A stretch of 64,000 nt of DNA, taken from NCBI GenBank assembly GCA_029688955.1, contig JARUKZ010000018.1, positions 1-64,000 of the forward strand, read 5' to 3'. Below, one piece after another: positions 10,001-17,969 of the stretch. The stretch is from Chitinispirillales bacterium ANBcel5. GTDB lineage: Bacteria > Fibrobacterota > Chitinivibrionia > Chitinivibrionales > Chitinispirillaceae. The position numbers and the translations under genes are program-made. Within the stretch, counting starts at the first letter, position 1, and every line of letters starts with the position of its first letter. The notes beneath the pieces were generated by a model. It was not told where the DNA came from and ran no database searches. It saw nothing but the letters and a program-made list of their open reading frames with translations.

Positions 10001-11803
10001 TTCATAGTTTACTTTAGCAATTTTATATTGTATATGTGATGTGTTTTGGTGAAGGTCCCGCTCAGAAGTATAACCAGAGAGCGCATCTTTAAGATTACCT
10101 GTTTTGTAATTTATATCACCTCTTAATCTGTAATACTCAAGGGGTGCTTTTTCATAATTTAACTTGTTTAAATATGCAAATGAATTATCGTAGTCTTGTT
10201 TACCAAAATAGGCTTTTGAAATGTAAAATTTTAGCTGTGAATCGTTTGTGTCTAAGGAATTTGCTTTGTATAAATACTTTAATGCTTTGGTATAATTGGA
10301 ATTAGAAAGATTAATGTCTCCAATGGCAAACAGAACATCTTTGTCAGTACCAGAATCGTTGAGAATTCTTTTAAGATATGTTTCAGCCTCAGTATATTGA
10401 TTCGTTTCATAGGCAAGAATGCCGGTTAGTCGGTTAAAATGGTGATCCTGAGAAAAACGATTGTCTGCAGAATTGAGAAATGAAAACGCTTCTTCTGAAC
10501 GTTGTACATTCCTCATTGCGTCAGCAGCTTTTAAATAAAATGATAACTCATTTTCCCTCAATGCAGCTTTCTTAAAATAATTCGCAGCGTTAGCGTAGTC
10601 TTCAGCACTGTAATACAAATCAGCAGCAAACTTTATTATATCTAGGCAATTGGCCGTATCATAATTCAATGCATTCTCAATTGCTATGATCGCTAAAGAG
10701 TCTTGTTTAAGATAACGATAAGACTTCGCGGATTCAAACCATCCCGTACTACTATTGGGATTACGTTTTAGATAAGTTTCCGTATGGGTAAGAGCTTTTT
10801 TGTAATTTTTATTTTTATTATAATTTTGTGCCAGGTAAAGATTTGATATACTTGTTTCCGGAGCGAGTGAAAGAATCTGATAATGGGTGTTTAAGGCTTC
10901 ATCGATGTTTCCTGATTCGTGAAGAATGATGGCTTTTTCTATCAGGAAATCGGGATTTTCATTATACTTTTCATGGTTTTCAATAACTCTCAGTGCTTCA
11001 TTAAACCTTTGGTCCATTCTAAAAGAACGAACAAGCATCAGGTCAAAATACTCATATAGTGGAAGTGCTCGTTTGAGTGAAGAAAAATGTCTTGCTGCTA
11101 CTTCGTAATCTCCAGACTTAAAGTAATTTAGCCCAGCATGATATACTGCAATTAGTTGTGAATCATCTCTGTTTGCTATTCTCCTAAAGGTTCTTGCTCT
11201 ATTTTCATAATCATCATTGTGTGGAGCATCATTCAGTGCATTTCCAAGTGAACGCAATCTTCTTCGATTTGAGCTTATAACAGGAGTAGCAAAGAAATTT
11301 CGGTAATCACCAGAGATACCTATGTCTAACTGAACAAGGAGGTTAATTAGTAATGAGTCAAGTTCTGTGGAGGTGTCGTTTATATGAAACCTGCGTCTTG
11401 AAATGATATCCGATTCATTTTGATTATAAGGTATAAGTTCAAAATAAAGATAAACAGAACGCCCCCTGTTACTCAGTTCAAATTTTTTAGATAAGCGGTA
11501 TTTTGATAAATTTTCCGTTACAGAACTGTCATCGTGTTTCGACTCTGTTTTAGAATAGTTGGTTTGGTATTTGTTTATCTCTCTAAGTTTTATAGCGGAA
11601 ATTGAATTAAGTCTAAGAGCAACAATTTCATCAATGATTGCGGCGAACCATTGCTCTCGCTCAATACGATTTTCTTGTCCTGCATTTATAGTATTACCCG
11701 AATAAATATATAAGTCTGAAACATTGTGCTTAGCAGCTGTTACAGTAAAAACAACTATAAACGCGGTAATTAAACCTGACAGATAAAAGTGATACAATTT
11801 CAT
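7034..11803 (-). CDS. giant exported TPR-repeat protein
   Basis: A 1589-residue protein with an N-terminal signal peptide (to about residue 24), a divergent N-terminal domain of about 150 residues, and then an almost unbroken array of tetratricopeptide repeats to the C-terminus. Repeats are recognisable from spaced A-x-x-Y-x-x-A/L helices, for example KALTHTETYLKRNPNSSTGW and YQNAINYLKQGLDLRPRDPS, about every 34 residues. Such superhelices are protein-binding scaffolds; with a signal peptide it should act in the periplasm or at the outer membrane. No enzymatic domain is visible. A strong AAGGAG precedes the ATG. No neighbour points to a specific pathway. Confidence 0.85.
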   Translation of the reverse strand: MKLYHFYLSGLITAFIVVFTVTAAKHNVSDLYIYSGNTINAGQENRIEREQWFAAIIDEIVALRLNSISAIKLREINKYQTNYSKTESKHDDSSVTENLSKYRLSKKFELSNRGRSVYLYFELIPYNQNESDIISRRRFHINDTSTELDSLLINLLVQLDIGISGDYRNFFATPVISSNRRRLRSLGNALNDAPHNDDYENRARTFRRIANRDDSQLIAVYHAGLNYFKSGDYEVAARHFSSLKRALPLYEYFDLMLVRSFRMDQRFNEALRVIENHEKYNENPDFLIEKAIILHESGNIDEALNTHYQILSLAPETSISNLYLAQNYNKNKNYKKALTHTETYLKRNPNSSTGWFESAKSYRYLKQDSLAIIAIENALNYDTANCLDIIKFAADLYYSAEDYANAANYFKKAALRENELSFYLKAADAMRNVQRSEEAFSFLNSADNRFSQDHHFNRLTGILAYETNQYTEAETYLKRILNDSGTDKDVLFAIGDINLSNSNYTKALKYLYKANSLDTNDSQLKFYISKAYFGKQDYDNSFAYLNKLNYEKAPLEYYRLRGDINYKTGNLKDALSGYTSERDLHQNTSHIQYKIAKVNYELGNFKQAESEFNKLFEFDSTNNLARYYLGIIALKDAQNERAENILTIARERCMGNFEVNLNLGKLYNEQKRYEKAVKSYYIALSFDQTSQAALLGLATNLSLGGEDSAAAEYYVKLYNSNPDKNHQFLAYAGHLFRHNDFPKRAMKSYTTFLNDGYSDEAVNAGLASLLYKKGEFKKVSSYLKNINDSILKKENLIFPLAHSYCEISDYSSALPYLSILLESQTPTPHTVRLSALAYEKTGDVDNSIQMLEKYLDMENITQEQDYAFHLGFLYEELGQEQNAVDRYMVNINDYQYDIRNYKRLVDIYTQRNNLNKAEVTLAGLLELDDVCSSYYLKHAKINSSLNNKSKAIESYISYLSFNQNDIDAWRELTEIYLSNRQYSEAITTLETILKIDSDDQTSRLKLGMSQVETGNYSDAIRTLREVINSDKENQNALELLARCYRNRDDDRNLVRTLIQMADLNEQRIDIRLELGNLLMSNNDVQGSIQYLKEAYELNPTSENPHRLLAEAYNQLNNDSLQLYHLKSAVKYSPRNWNNHYQTALFMLKAGNEEYAKGYLKRTVNLNTNHSEARYKYSQIIFNRGDSQAAFNHLKIVVSQEPQNPYYNSLLAYAAQKVGYDSLANELTDKALSLSPSDPTVLYRAGMVHKYMNKRASAYNHLNRSLSISSDCYQCHEALGDLLMKDAKFKEAANHYNASSDLQGFNREIGFKIARAYRLDYQLEKAENFYKAILSDDSTNSKALYFMVYINAQKDNLQKSKDLLSNFKSNNGMEWIHAAKAHMYESENRNKAARISYMVAHRIDNLNSYINAGLGRVYSNQNQYDSALVFFSRALIADTLNMNYHMEVGNTYKALGEYDISIQYYDNVLKKYNTHPKVHMALADAYRQKQEYQNAINYLKQGLDLRPRDPSLHFMLGNIQKESEYFVEAIRSFQHAIRRGSRQYVEAYRIIGNIYLSELTNNRRARNYYRRYVRAGGDSQKEVIEILDNI

Positions 11804-11978
11804 TGGACCTACTCCTTAAGATTACATAATAAACCAAATATCCTGGTCTATGCTAAGAGTACAAATGTGAGTAGGTCAAAATCAATATTGAAAAACAAAA
11901 AAAGGAATGTATAATAAAGAACAGTAGAGGAGAGGCTACTTAAAGTTTTAGTGTTTAAAAGAGGTGCCGCACTAAGAG

Positions 11979-12776
11979 TTAAAAGCCAACAAAACTCAGG
12001 TAAGCATTAAGAAGCTTTTCTCCGGCTATAATGGCGACTAATGTACCTGAAAGTAAAAATGGTCCAAAAGGTATTTTGTTATCATCATTAAGCTTATTTG
12101 TTAAAATAAGAAAGATCCCTGCCACAGATCCTAAAAACGCACCAAAAACAATGCCCATGAGCGCAATTTGGGCTCCCCAAAGAGCGCCCAGGTATGCCAT
12201 GAGCTTTACATCTCCTCCCCCCATGGAGTCACCTTTTTTAAATACATATTGGCCAAGCAAACCCATTGCAAACAGTGAACCACCACCAGCAACAATACCT
12301 AAGAAAGATTGCATAGGCGTAATGTTACCGGGTAAAAATGAGATGCTAAAAGCAATAATCAAAAAGGGAATAGTGAAGCGATCCGGGATTATGTAATGTT
12401 TTAAATCTATTACAGCAATTGGTATAAAAAGCAAAATAGAAACAATTTTAAATAAAGTAATGACTATATCTGGCCAGGATTGGTCAAGGCTTAATCCGGA
12501 AAAGTAAAATAGTGTTATAAGTGTTGCAGAGGTGGTAATTTCAATGAGGGGATAGATAATGCTTATTTTTTGGTTGCAATCACTACATTTACCTTTAAGC
12601 CATAAATAGCTAAAAAGTGGAATGTTTTCCCAAAAACGGATTTTATGGTTGCATGATGTGCAGTGGGAAGGTGGCCAACAAACACTTTGATTTCTTGGAA
12701 TTCTCCAAATCAAGACATTGAAAAAGGAACCAATCGCAAGACCCAAAAACGCAAGCACAATATATACCTGAAACAT
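11979..12776 (-). CDS. pilD: prepilin peptidase (A24 family)
   Basis: Membrane aspartyl protease that cleaves and N-methylates type IV pilin and type II secretion pseudopilin precursors. The 265-residue protein has the two CxxC pairs of the cytoplasmic loop (CTSC and CSDC near residues 38-65) and both catalytic Asp motifs (VIDLKHYIIPD and GGGDVKL), with about seven to eight hydrophobic segments. The frame is open to a TTG at 12803, but ATG at 12774-12776 has AGGAG at ideal spacing and starts right at the first membrane segment, so it is preferred. No pilin gene is in the window. Confidence 0.92.
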   Translation of the reverse strand: MFQVYIVLAFLGLAIGSFFNVLIWRIPRNQSVCWPPSHCTSCNHKIRFWENIPLFSYLWLKGKCSDCNQKISIIYPLIEITTSATLITLFYFSGLSLDQSWPDIVITLFKIVSILLFIPIAVIDLKHYIIPDRFTIPFLIIAFSISFLPGNITPMQSFLGIVAGGGSLFAMGLLGQYVFKKGDSMGGGDVKLMAYLGALWGAQIALMGIVFGAFLGSVAGIFLILTNKLNDDNKIPFGPFLLSGTLVAIIAGEKLLNAYLSFVGF

Positions 12777-12818
12777 ATGTTCTCCTAAAAACGCTGGAAA
12801 CAAAGTTGAAATGGTAAT

Positions 12819-13418
12819 TTAATTAATTATACCATTGGCAACCTTAGCAGAATCAAGATTTTCCCTGAATACTTCAAGGTTTTCTTTTGATCTCCTGATG
12901 CGTTCTTTTGTTTCATCTTCAACTACATTTCTAACTCTTCGGCGCATTTCCTCCATTCCATCCAGGGACAATGAATGGGGTAATGCTTTATAGGCGCGGT
13001 AGGTGAAGCTCATATCAAGATCAGAGCGAATGTGGTTGGACGGTATAGTTGAAAGAGAAAGGCATGCAATCCATGCTATTACTACAGTTTTCAGCATTCC
13101 AAGGAAGAGACCAAGGAGCCGATCCAACCATCCAAGCAGGGTGAGATGGGTTATTTTTCGTATAAACAGACCCAAAACAAGGATGATCAGGAATGAAAAG
13201 AGAAAAATTGTTAAAAAGGAGAAAAGAGCACTTAGCTGCTGTGGCATTGAAAGAAAGCTGATTAACCCCTGGATATCTTCATAATATAAATATGCCAATA
13301 AGAAGCCTACAATCAAAGCACTGAGTCGAAAAAATTCTCTAATAAAGCCGCGTTTAAGCCCCATTACGGACAGAACAATAGCCAGTATTAGTGTGAAGAC
13401 GTCTAAATAGGTATGCAA
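12819..13418 (-). CDS. cvpA: CvpA family membrane protein
   Basis: A 199-residue inner-membrane protein with four hydrophobic segments and the CvpA-type features LDVFTLILAIVLSVMGLKRGFIREF at the N-terminus and GWLDRLLGLFLGMLKT near residue 95, then a charged C-terminal tail of about 60 residues. CvpA proteins are linked to colicin V production and envelope stress, with no settled activity. The start is TTG at 13418 with AAGGGG upstream. It lies downstream of the terminator at 13440-13460, so it needs its own promoter or readthrough. Confidence 0.85.
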   Translation of the reverse strand: MHTYLDVFTLILAIVLSVMGLKRGFIREFFRLSALIVGFLLAYLYYEDIQGLISFLSMPQQLSALFSFLTIFLFSFLIILVLGLFIRKITHLTLLGWLDRLLGLFLGMLKTVVIAWIACLSLSTIPSNHIRSDLDMSFTYRAYKALPHSLSLDGMEEMRRRVRNVVEDETKERIRRSKENLEVFRENLDSAKVANGIIN

Positions 13419-13439
13419 AGTATCCCCTTAAAGCAAAAA

Positions 13440-13460
13440 GGCGGAGAAAAGTATTCCGCC
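13440..13460 (-). terminator. rho-independent terminator after the STAS-lipoprotein pair
   Basis: On the minus strand a GGCGGA/TCCGCC stem with a 9-nt loop is followed by T5. It lies just past the small lipoprotein stop and before cvpA. Confidence 0.75.
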
Positions 13461-13493
13461 TGTGTTTCTTCTTACAACATTAAGAGAGCAAAG

Positions 13494-13826
13494 CTATTCA
13501 GTAATTCCTACTACATGATTGTCTTCGATAATAAATACTTTTTGCCCCCCCCGTCTGTACCTCCAGTATTCCTGAGAAGCCCATGGTCTTTGTACTGTCT
13601 CGATAGAATTGGGTTCTCCCAACATAAAACGAAGTGTTTCTGCTGTGATTCCAATCTCAAAGCGTCCCTGCTGAAGACATGTTCTGTCCAAGGATGAGAG
13701 CTCAGGATTTTGTGCAATATAAGCATCAACTTCTGCGCGGTCCCGTTTGATAAGGTCTCTTGAAGCACAACCGGATAAAAGAATCACCGCACTTAAAAGA
13801 ATTAGGTTAAGCACTCTGAATTTCAT
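13494..13826 (-). CDS. small outer-membrane-type lipoprotein (BamE/SmpA-like)
   Basis: A 110-residue lipoprotein with signal peptide and lipobox LLSGC near residue 20. The mature part has the shape of the BamE/SmpA fold: GRFEIGITAETLRFMLGEPN corresponds to the usual G-M-T-x-x-x-V-x-x-L-L-G-x-P, followed by a W/Y-rich strand (YWRYRRGGQKVFIIED). Assignment to the superfamily is by this pattern only. ATG at 13824-13826 with GAGGAG upstream is preferred over the in-frame TTG at 13832. The start lies inside the end of the STAS gene (20-bp overlap), so the two are translationally coupled. Confidence 0.7.
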   Translation of the reverse strand: MKFRVLNLILLSAVILLSGCASRDLIKRDRAEVDAYIAQNPELSSLDRTCLQQGRFEIGITAETLRFMLGEPNSIETVQRPWASQEYWRYRRGGQKVFIIEDNHVVGITE

Positions 13827-14151
13827 GATCAAACTCCTCTTCAGTAGAATAAATTTTTACCAGTTTATTCAGCCCCACAACTTCCAAAACATCTCTAACA
13901 TACTCATTGGGTTCAATAAGAACCAGCATTCCATCACTCTTTTTAAGTGTATTGTGACAATAGATTAGTACGTTCAACGCACCACTGTCCAAATAGGTAA
14001 CCTGTGCCAGATTGAGCGCAACATGCGTTACGTTCTTTTCTATCAGAGTGTTAACGTAGGATTTCAGGACAATTGAATCTTTGAGACGGTCGATTTTACC
14101 GATTAGATCAATGATGTGAAATTTGTGTTTTTCTCTGCCGCCTATTTCCAT
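13807..14151 (-). CDS. STAS-domain anti-sigma factor antagonist
   Basis: A 114-residue single STAS domain, as in SpoIIAA/RsbV-type antagonists that bind an anti-sigma kinase or other partner when a conserved serine is unphosphorylated. The key loop reads VTYLDSGALNVLIYCH, so the Asp-Ser pair is present at about residues 58-59, followed by an acidic C-terminal helix. No cognate RsbW-type kinase or PP2C phosphatase is in the window, so the partner is unknown. It is coupled to the downstream lipoprotein by a 20-bp overlap. Confidence 0.85.
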   Translation of the reverse strand: MEIGGREKHKFHIIDLIGKIDRLKDSIVLKSYVNTLIEKNVTHVALNLAQVTYLDSGALNVLIYCHNTLKKSDGMLVLIEPNEYVRDVLEVVGLNKLVKIYSTEEEFDHEIQSA

Positions 14152-14313
14152 ATTTTGTAATCCTCTGTGATTACGGTTTTAATCATCAATAATAGAAATT
14201 ATAATATAATTCTGTATTTTAAAAAGATAAAAGAAATTATAATTAAAAAAGTATAGAATGCTAAGGAGAAGAAAAAAAGTACATAAAATCATGAAGGAAG
14301 ACAATCGCCCCCT

Positions 14314-15141
14314 CTATTCAAGCATATATACTGCGTTTCGTCCCTTTCTTTTACCCTCTATGAGTGAATGTTCCAATTGTTTCATAAATTCAGTAGAAGT
14401 GGAATCATTTCGACACTGGCCAACCGAAAGGGTAAGTGTTAGACCATCCGGCAAACCTTGTATTCTTTGTGTTCTTTCATTTACCCGCTCCCGTAACCTT
14501 TCTGCAAGCTCCATTGCCTCACGACGGTTAGTATTTGGCAGAATAAGTAGGAAACGATCGCCGGAATAGCGGGCAAGAATATCAACATTTCTAATGGTTT
14601 TTGTTATAATTTTTACTATAATGCCTAATATTTTATCTCCCTCTTCGTAAGAGAACGTTTCATTCACTCTATGAAATTCATCCACATCAAGCATTATTGC
14701 AGAAAGAGCGTGTTTATACCGTTTGCTGCGAAGAACTTCTTCTTTAAGTTTCTCTACGTGATATCCCGGAGAATACAGCTTTTCAAACCACTGTTCCTCT
14801 TTTTTCTCTGTACTATGATAGGTTGGGGGAGGAGTAGTTCGCTTATCTACGCCCTGAGTTTCAATATAGTCTAATGCTGCAGTCTGTATACCTACCCGTC
14901 TCAGAAGCTTTTTTTCCATTTCTGTCTTATTTTCAAGAATACGACGCCATAGAATTAATGCCTGATCATCGGACATCGTTTTTCCTGTTAATTTTTTAAT
15001 CAATACAGAAAAAGGATTGCGCTTTGAAGTGAAAGTCTCGTAGAATGAACGTTTAATCTGCTCAAATGATCTTGGGTCAGCTTTTTCCAACGGGCGTTGG
15101 ATGTGTTCTTGAAAATTTTTGATATTAATTTCGTATGTCAT
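14314..15141 (-). CDS. GGDEF-domain protein with degenerate SGDRF signature
   Basis: A 275-residue cytoplasmic protein with an N-terminal helical region (residues 1-110) and a C-terminal GGDEF domain (about 120-275) of the diguanylate cyclase family. The signature reads S-G-D-R-F instead of G-G-D-E-F. The inhibitory RxxD site lies five residues before it (RNVD) and is intact. Loss of the Glu makes normal c-di-GMP synthesis uncertain; the protein might bind c-di-GMP or GTP as an effector. TTG at 15174 opens the frame, but ATG at 15139-15141 is a more natural start. The same window holds an HD-GYP phosphodiesterase at 52.9 kb. Confidence 0.8.
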   Translation of the reverse strand: MTYEINIKNFQEHIQRPLEKADPRSFEQIKRSFYETFTSKRNPFSVLIKKLTGKTMSDDQALILWRRILENKTEMEKKLLRRVGIQTAALDYIETQGVDKRTTPPPTYHSTEKKEEQWFEKLYSPGYHVEKLKEEVLRSKRYKHALSAIMLDVDEFHRVNETFSYEEGDKILGIIVKIITKTIRNVDILARYSGDRFLLILPNTNRREAMELAERLRERVNERTQRIQGLPDGLTLTLSVGQCRNDSTSTEFMKQLEHSLIEGKRKGRNAVYMLE

Positions 15142-15347
15142 TGTTTTATAAAACTCTTTAATAAAGATAAACAAAGTGCGTATATAAATAAATTCATTGA
15201 ATAACTATTATCAATAATTTTTAGCAAAAACAGAGACAGAGTCGAATTTTTTTATGCCCAAAACTATTTTTTATAGCTTAGGGCTTGAAACAGCTATAGA
15301 TTGTACCTTGATTTCTGTCCCCATAATCACTACAGGAAGGACCCAGT

Positions 15348-15635
15348 ATGAGTATATTTGAAGTTAAATGCCCGATGTGCAAAGGAACACTTTGGATCGA
15401 TCCTGTTACTTCTAAGGTCGTTGAACATAGATCTGCCGAAGAAAAAAAAATGGGCTTTGAGGAGTTTTTGAATTCAAGAAAAAAAGGCGTATGTTGGGAT
15501 GATAAGTTTAAAAAGGCTAAAGAGGAAGAGAGAAAAAGAAAAGAGCAGATAGAGCAGAAATTTAGATCTGCAAAAAATGATAGTTCTGAATCAAGCGAGG
15601 ATTCAAAATTCCGGTCACCTCTGGACTGGGATTAA
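15348..15635 (+). CDS. small zinc-ribbon-like hypothetical protein
   Basis: A 95-residue protein of unknown function. The N-terminus has one CxxC knuckle (VKCPMCKGTLWIDPVTSKVVEH) with a following His that could complete a metal site. The middle and C-terminus are highly charged (KKAKEEERKRKEQIEQKF), probably helical. AGGAAGG precedes the ATG. It ends 13 bp before the prolyl isomerase start at 15649, so the two are likely co-transcribed. Confidence 0.7.
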   Translation: MSIFEVKCPMCKGTLWIDPVTSKVVEHRSAEEKKMGFEEFLNSRKKGVCWDDKFKKAKEEERKRKEQIEQKFRSAKNDSSESSEDSKFRSPLDWD

Positions 15636-15648
15636 CTGGAGGGGTATA

Positions 15649-16689
15649 GTGAAATCTGTTTTTTTAATATTTACAATTCTGGCGCTAAGCTTCATAAATG
15701 CAAGCGGCGCAGGAAAGGAAAATCAAGTGAACGGAAAAGAACTGGGTGATGGTATCTATGCGAAATTGAAGACAAACAGGGGTAACATTGTTGTAAGTCT
15801 TGAGTATGAAAAAGCTCCCCTTACAGTTACAAATTTTGTTGGTTTGGCAGAAGGTAACCTTGGCACTACCCGTGGAAAAGGAACTAGATTTTACAACGGA
15901 CTCACCTTTCACAGAGTTGTACCAGGGTTTGTAATTCAGGGGGGTGATCCTGATGGAAATGGTACTGGTGGTCCTGGCTATCAGTTTCCAGATGAGTTCC
16001 ATCCCGATTTGAAACACGACTCAGCCGGTATACTTTCTATGGCTAACGCCGGTCCCGGAACTAATGGTAGTCAATTCTTTATAACTCTTGGAGCCACCCC
16101 CCATCTTAATAACAGACATTCTGTTTTTGGCCACGTCGTAGAGGGTATGGATGTGGTGGAGAGTATATCACAGGGTGATAAAATTGAAGAGGTGGAAATA
16201 CTACGAATAGGGGATAATGCTCAAAATTTTAAAAGTGATCAGCAAGCTTTTGACAAACTAATTGAGCAGATAGGCCAAAAGGAACAGGATGCAAAAAAAC
16301 AACACCTCCAAAAACAAATGCAATTAATTGAAGAAAAATTTTCGGATGCAAAAATTATGGAGGAATCGAAGATAAGGTATATAGTCCATTCAGAAGGCAA
16401 CGGAGATAAACCGAAAAGAGGTTCAACTGTTAAGGTCCACTATACTGGTACATTCCTAAATGACAGAAAATTTGACAGTTCACGTGATCGCAATGAACCA
16501 TTTTCCTTCAGACTTGGTGTGGGACAGGTTATTGAGGGGTGGGATATATCTGTTATGGATATGAAAAAAGGTGAGAGGCGTACTGTGGTGCTTCCTCCCC
16601 AGTATGCGTATGGTGATCAGGGAATCGGTGGTGTAATTCCTCCTGAAACCTATCTGGTATTTGATATCGAGCTTTTAGATTTTAAATAA
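15649..16689 (+). CDS. exported double prolyl isomerase: cyclophilin + FKBP
   Basis: A 346-residue peptidyl-prolyl cis-trans isomerase with two different catalytic domains. After a signal peptide (VKSVFLIFTILALSF...ASG) a cyclophilin domain spans about residues 35-190, with FHRVVPGFVIQGGDP and GSQFFITLGATPHLNNRHSVFG. A charged coiled coil (about 200-245) links it to a C-terminal FKBP domain (about 255-346) with VKVHYTGTF, FDSSRDR, GWDISVMDMKKGE and PPQYAYG. It probably folds exported proteins in the periplasm. The frame is open from 15577, but GTG at 15649 has GGAGGGG four bases upstream and begins the signal peptide. Confidence 0.92.
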   Translation: MKSVFLIFTILALSFINASGAGKENQVNGKELGDGIYAKLKTNRGNIVVSLEYEKAPLTVTNFVGLAEGNLGTTRGKGTRFYNGLTFHRVVPGFVIQGGDPDGNGTGGPGYQFPDEFHPDLKHDSAGILSMANAGPGTNGSQFFITLGATPHLNNRHSVFGHVVEGMDVVESISQGDKIEEVEILRIGDNAQNFKSDQQAFDKLIEQIGQKEQDAKKQHLQKQMQLIEEKFSDAKIMEESKIRYIVHSEGNGDKPKRGSTVKVHYTGTFLNDRKFDSSRDRNEPFSFRLGVGQVIEGWDISVMDMKKGERRTVVLPPQYAYGDQGIGGVIPPETYLVFDIELLDFK

Positions 16690-16703
16690 ACGTCTAAATT
16701 TGC

Positions 16704-16729
16704 CGGGGCCTGTGATTATATGGGCTCCG
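16704..16729 (+). terminator. rho-independent terminator after the prolyl isomerase
   Basis: A 7-bp stem (CGGGGCC with GGGCTCCG, one G-T wobble) around a 12-nt loop is followed by TTTGTTTTT on the plus strand. It overlaps the 3' end of the convergent VanZ gene. Confidence 0.65.
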
Positions 16730-17837
16730 CTTTGTTTTTCCTGTAGAATTGTTGGTATTTAAACATCATTAACGCACCAGTAGTTGCTCCCAAAGTATTA
16801 AATATAAGGTCCGAGAGTTGGGAACTTCTTGTAGGTAAATATATCTGCAAATACTCTATAGACAGACTTAAGCCAAAACCTAACAAAACAGTCAAAAGAA
16901 CTGATTTTTTCTCAAAGCTACTTTTAAACAATCCACTAAAGAACACAAAAGAAATAATACCCATTGGTAAAAATCCTAAATAATTAGTTATGATATCCTG
17001 GTAATAAGAACGATTGTGTATGAAATCTACCCAAATTGGAACAAGAAAGTCTTGTCTTGGCGCACCAAAACGTTCTGGTACCAAAAGCCCCTCACCCGAA
17101 ATCAAATCGGTAATAGTTGAGTTCATTTGAGCATTTAGTATATAATACATAAAGGGGGGATACCTACCGGAGTGTGATGAAATACCCAGTTTGTATCTAT
17201 AAAAGTGTTCTTTAACAATGGTTAACGGAAGTCTGTTTGAGTAAAGAGAAATTGATGACAGTATCCCACTCCAGGGAGAAGTACCTGAAGCGTTGTTTGC
17301 GATTATCAGTTGAGTGCCATCACGAAGAATACTACCCATATCGGAGAGGTATTCGGATTCACTGATAAGTTCTCCGTCTACAAAAATTGCTCCCCGATGA
17401 GAATCACTAATTATAGAAATAAATACTGGTTTTGCGATATTCAATAACGAGCTGGTTGATACTTCCGGGAGGCTTTTGTGTACATCTTTTGAATCGTGAC
17501 GTCGAATAATTATACTCTCTTTCCATTGCCCTATTGTTACCAGCTCTTTACCTTCATTATCTGCAAAAGTTATGATGGTTGGAACAGAATGATTGGGGAA
17601 TTCAGAAGGGATGAGTGTAAATTCAAGAGTAAGTCCTGTGGCATTGGGCCTGATGATACGCTCGGGAGTATACGCTATTCCAAGGGGACCAAAAAAAAGA
17701 CCATGTTCGGTTCTGTGTACCTCATTTTCCTGATAAAAATTAAATGGTCTCAGTCCAAAGTAATAGATAAGAGAAATCATCAGGATAAATACTACTCTAA
17801 CAGGCCATTTATGTCTTAAAATTAAGCGTATTATCAT
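16716..17837 (-). CDS. VanZ-family membrane protein with LamG-like exported domain
   Basis: A 373-residue membrane protein. After an N-terminal membrane segment (about residues 12-30), residues 45-215 form a beta-rich region with features of a LamG/concanavalin-A-like domain: FTLIPSEFPNHSVPTIITFAD, IFVDGELISESE and WSGILSSISLYSNRL. The C-terminal third has four membrane segments of the VanZ type (FLPMGIISFVFFSG, LSIEYLQIYLPTRSSQLSDLIFNTLGATTGA). VanZ domains are linked to glycopeptide resistance or envelope functions; no van genes occur here. AAAGGAG precedes the ATG. Substrate unknown. Confidence 0.8.
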   Translation of the reverse strand: MIIRLILRHKWPVRVVFILMISLIYYFGLRPFNFYQENEVHRTEHGLFFGPLGIAYTPERIIRPNATGLTLEFTLIPSEFPNHSVPTIITFADNEGKELVTIGQWKESIIIRRHDSKDVHKSLPEVSTSSLLNIAKPVFISIISDSHRGAIFVDGELISESEYLSDMGSILRDGTQLIIANNASGTSPWSGILSSISLYSNRLPLTIVKEHFYRYKLGISSHSGRYPPFMYYILNAQMNSTITDLISGEGLLVPERFGAPRQDFLVPIWVDFIHNRSYYQDIITNYLGFLPMGIISFVFFSGLFKSSFEKKSVLLTVLLGFGLSLSIEYLQIYLPTRSSQLSDLIFNTLGATTGALMMFKYQQFYRKNKAEPI

Positions 17838-17969
17838 AGTGTTTCTCCTTTAGCTAGAAGAATAGAAGCACTACTTTTCTAAGGTACAAACTTTATGCCA
17901 TTCGCTTTAGCATCTTTTATTTACTATTTTAATAACCTTTAATTAAAACCTTAATAGCTGTGGAAAAAT

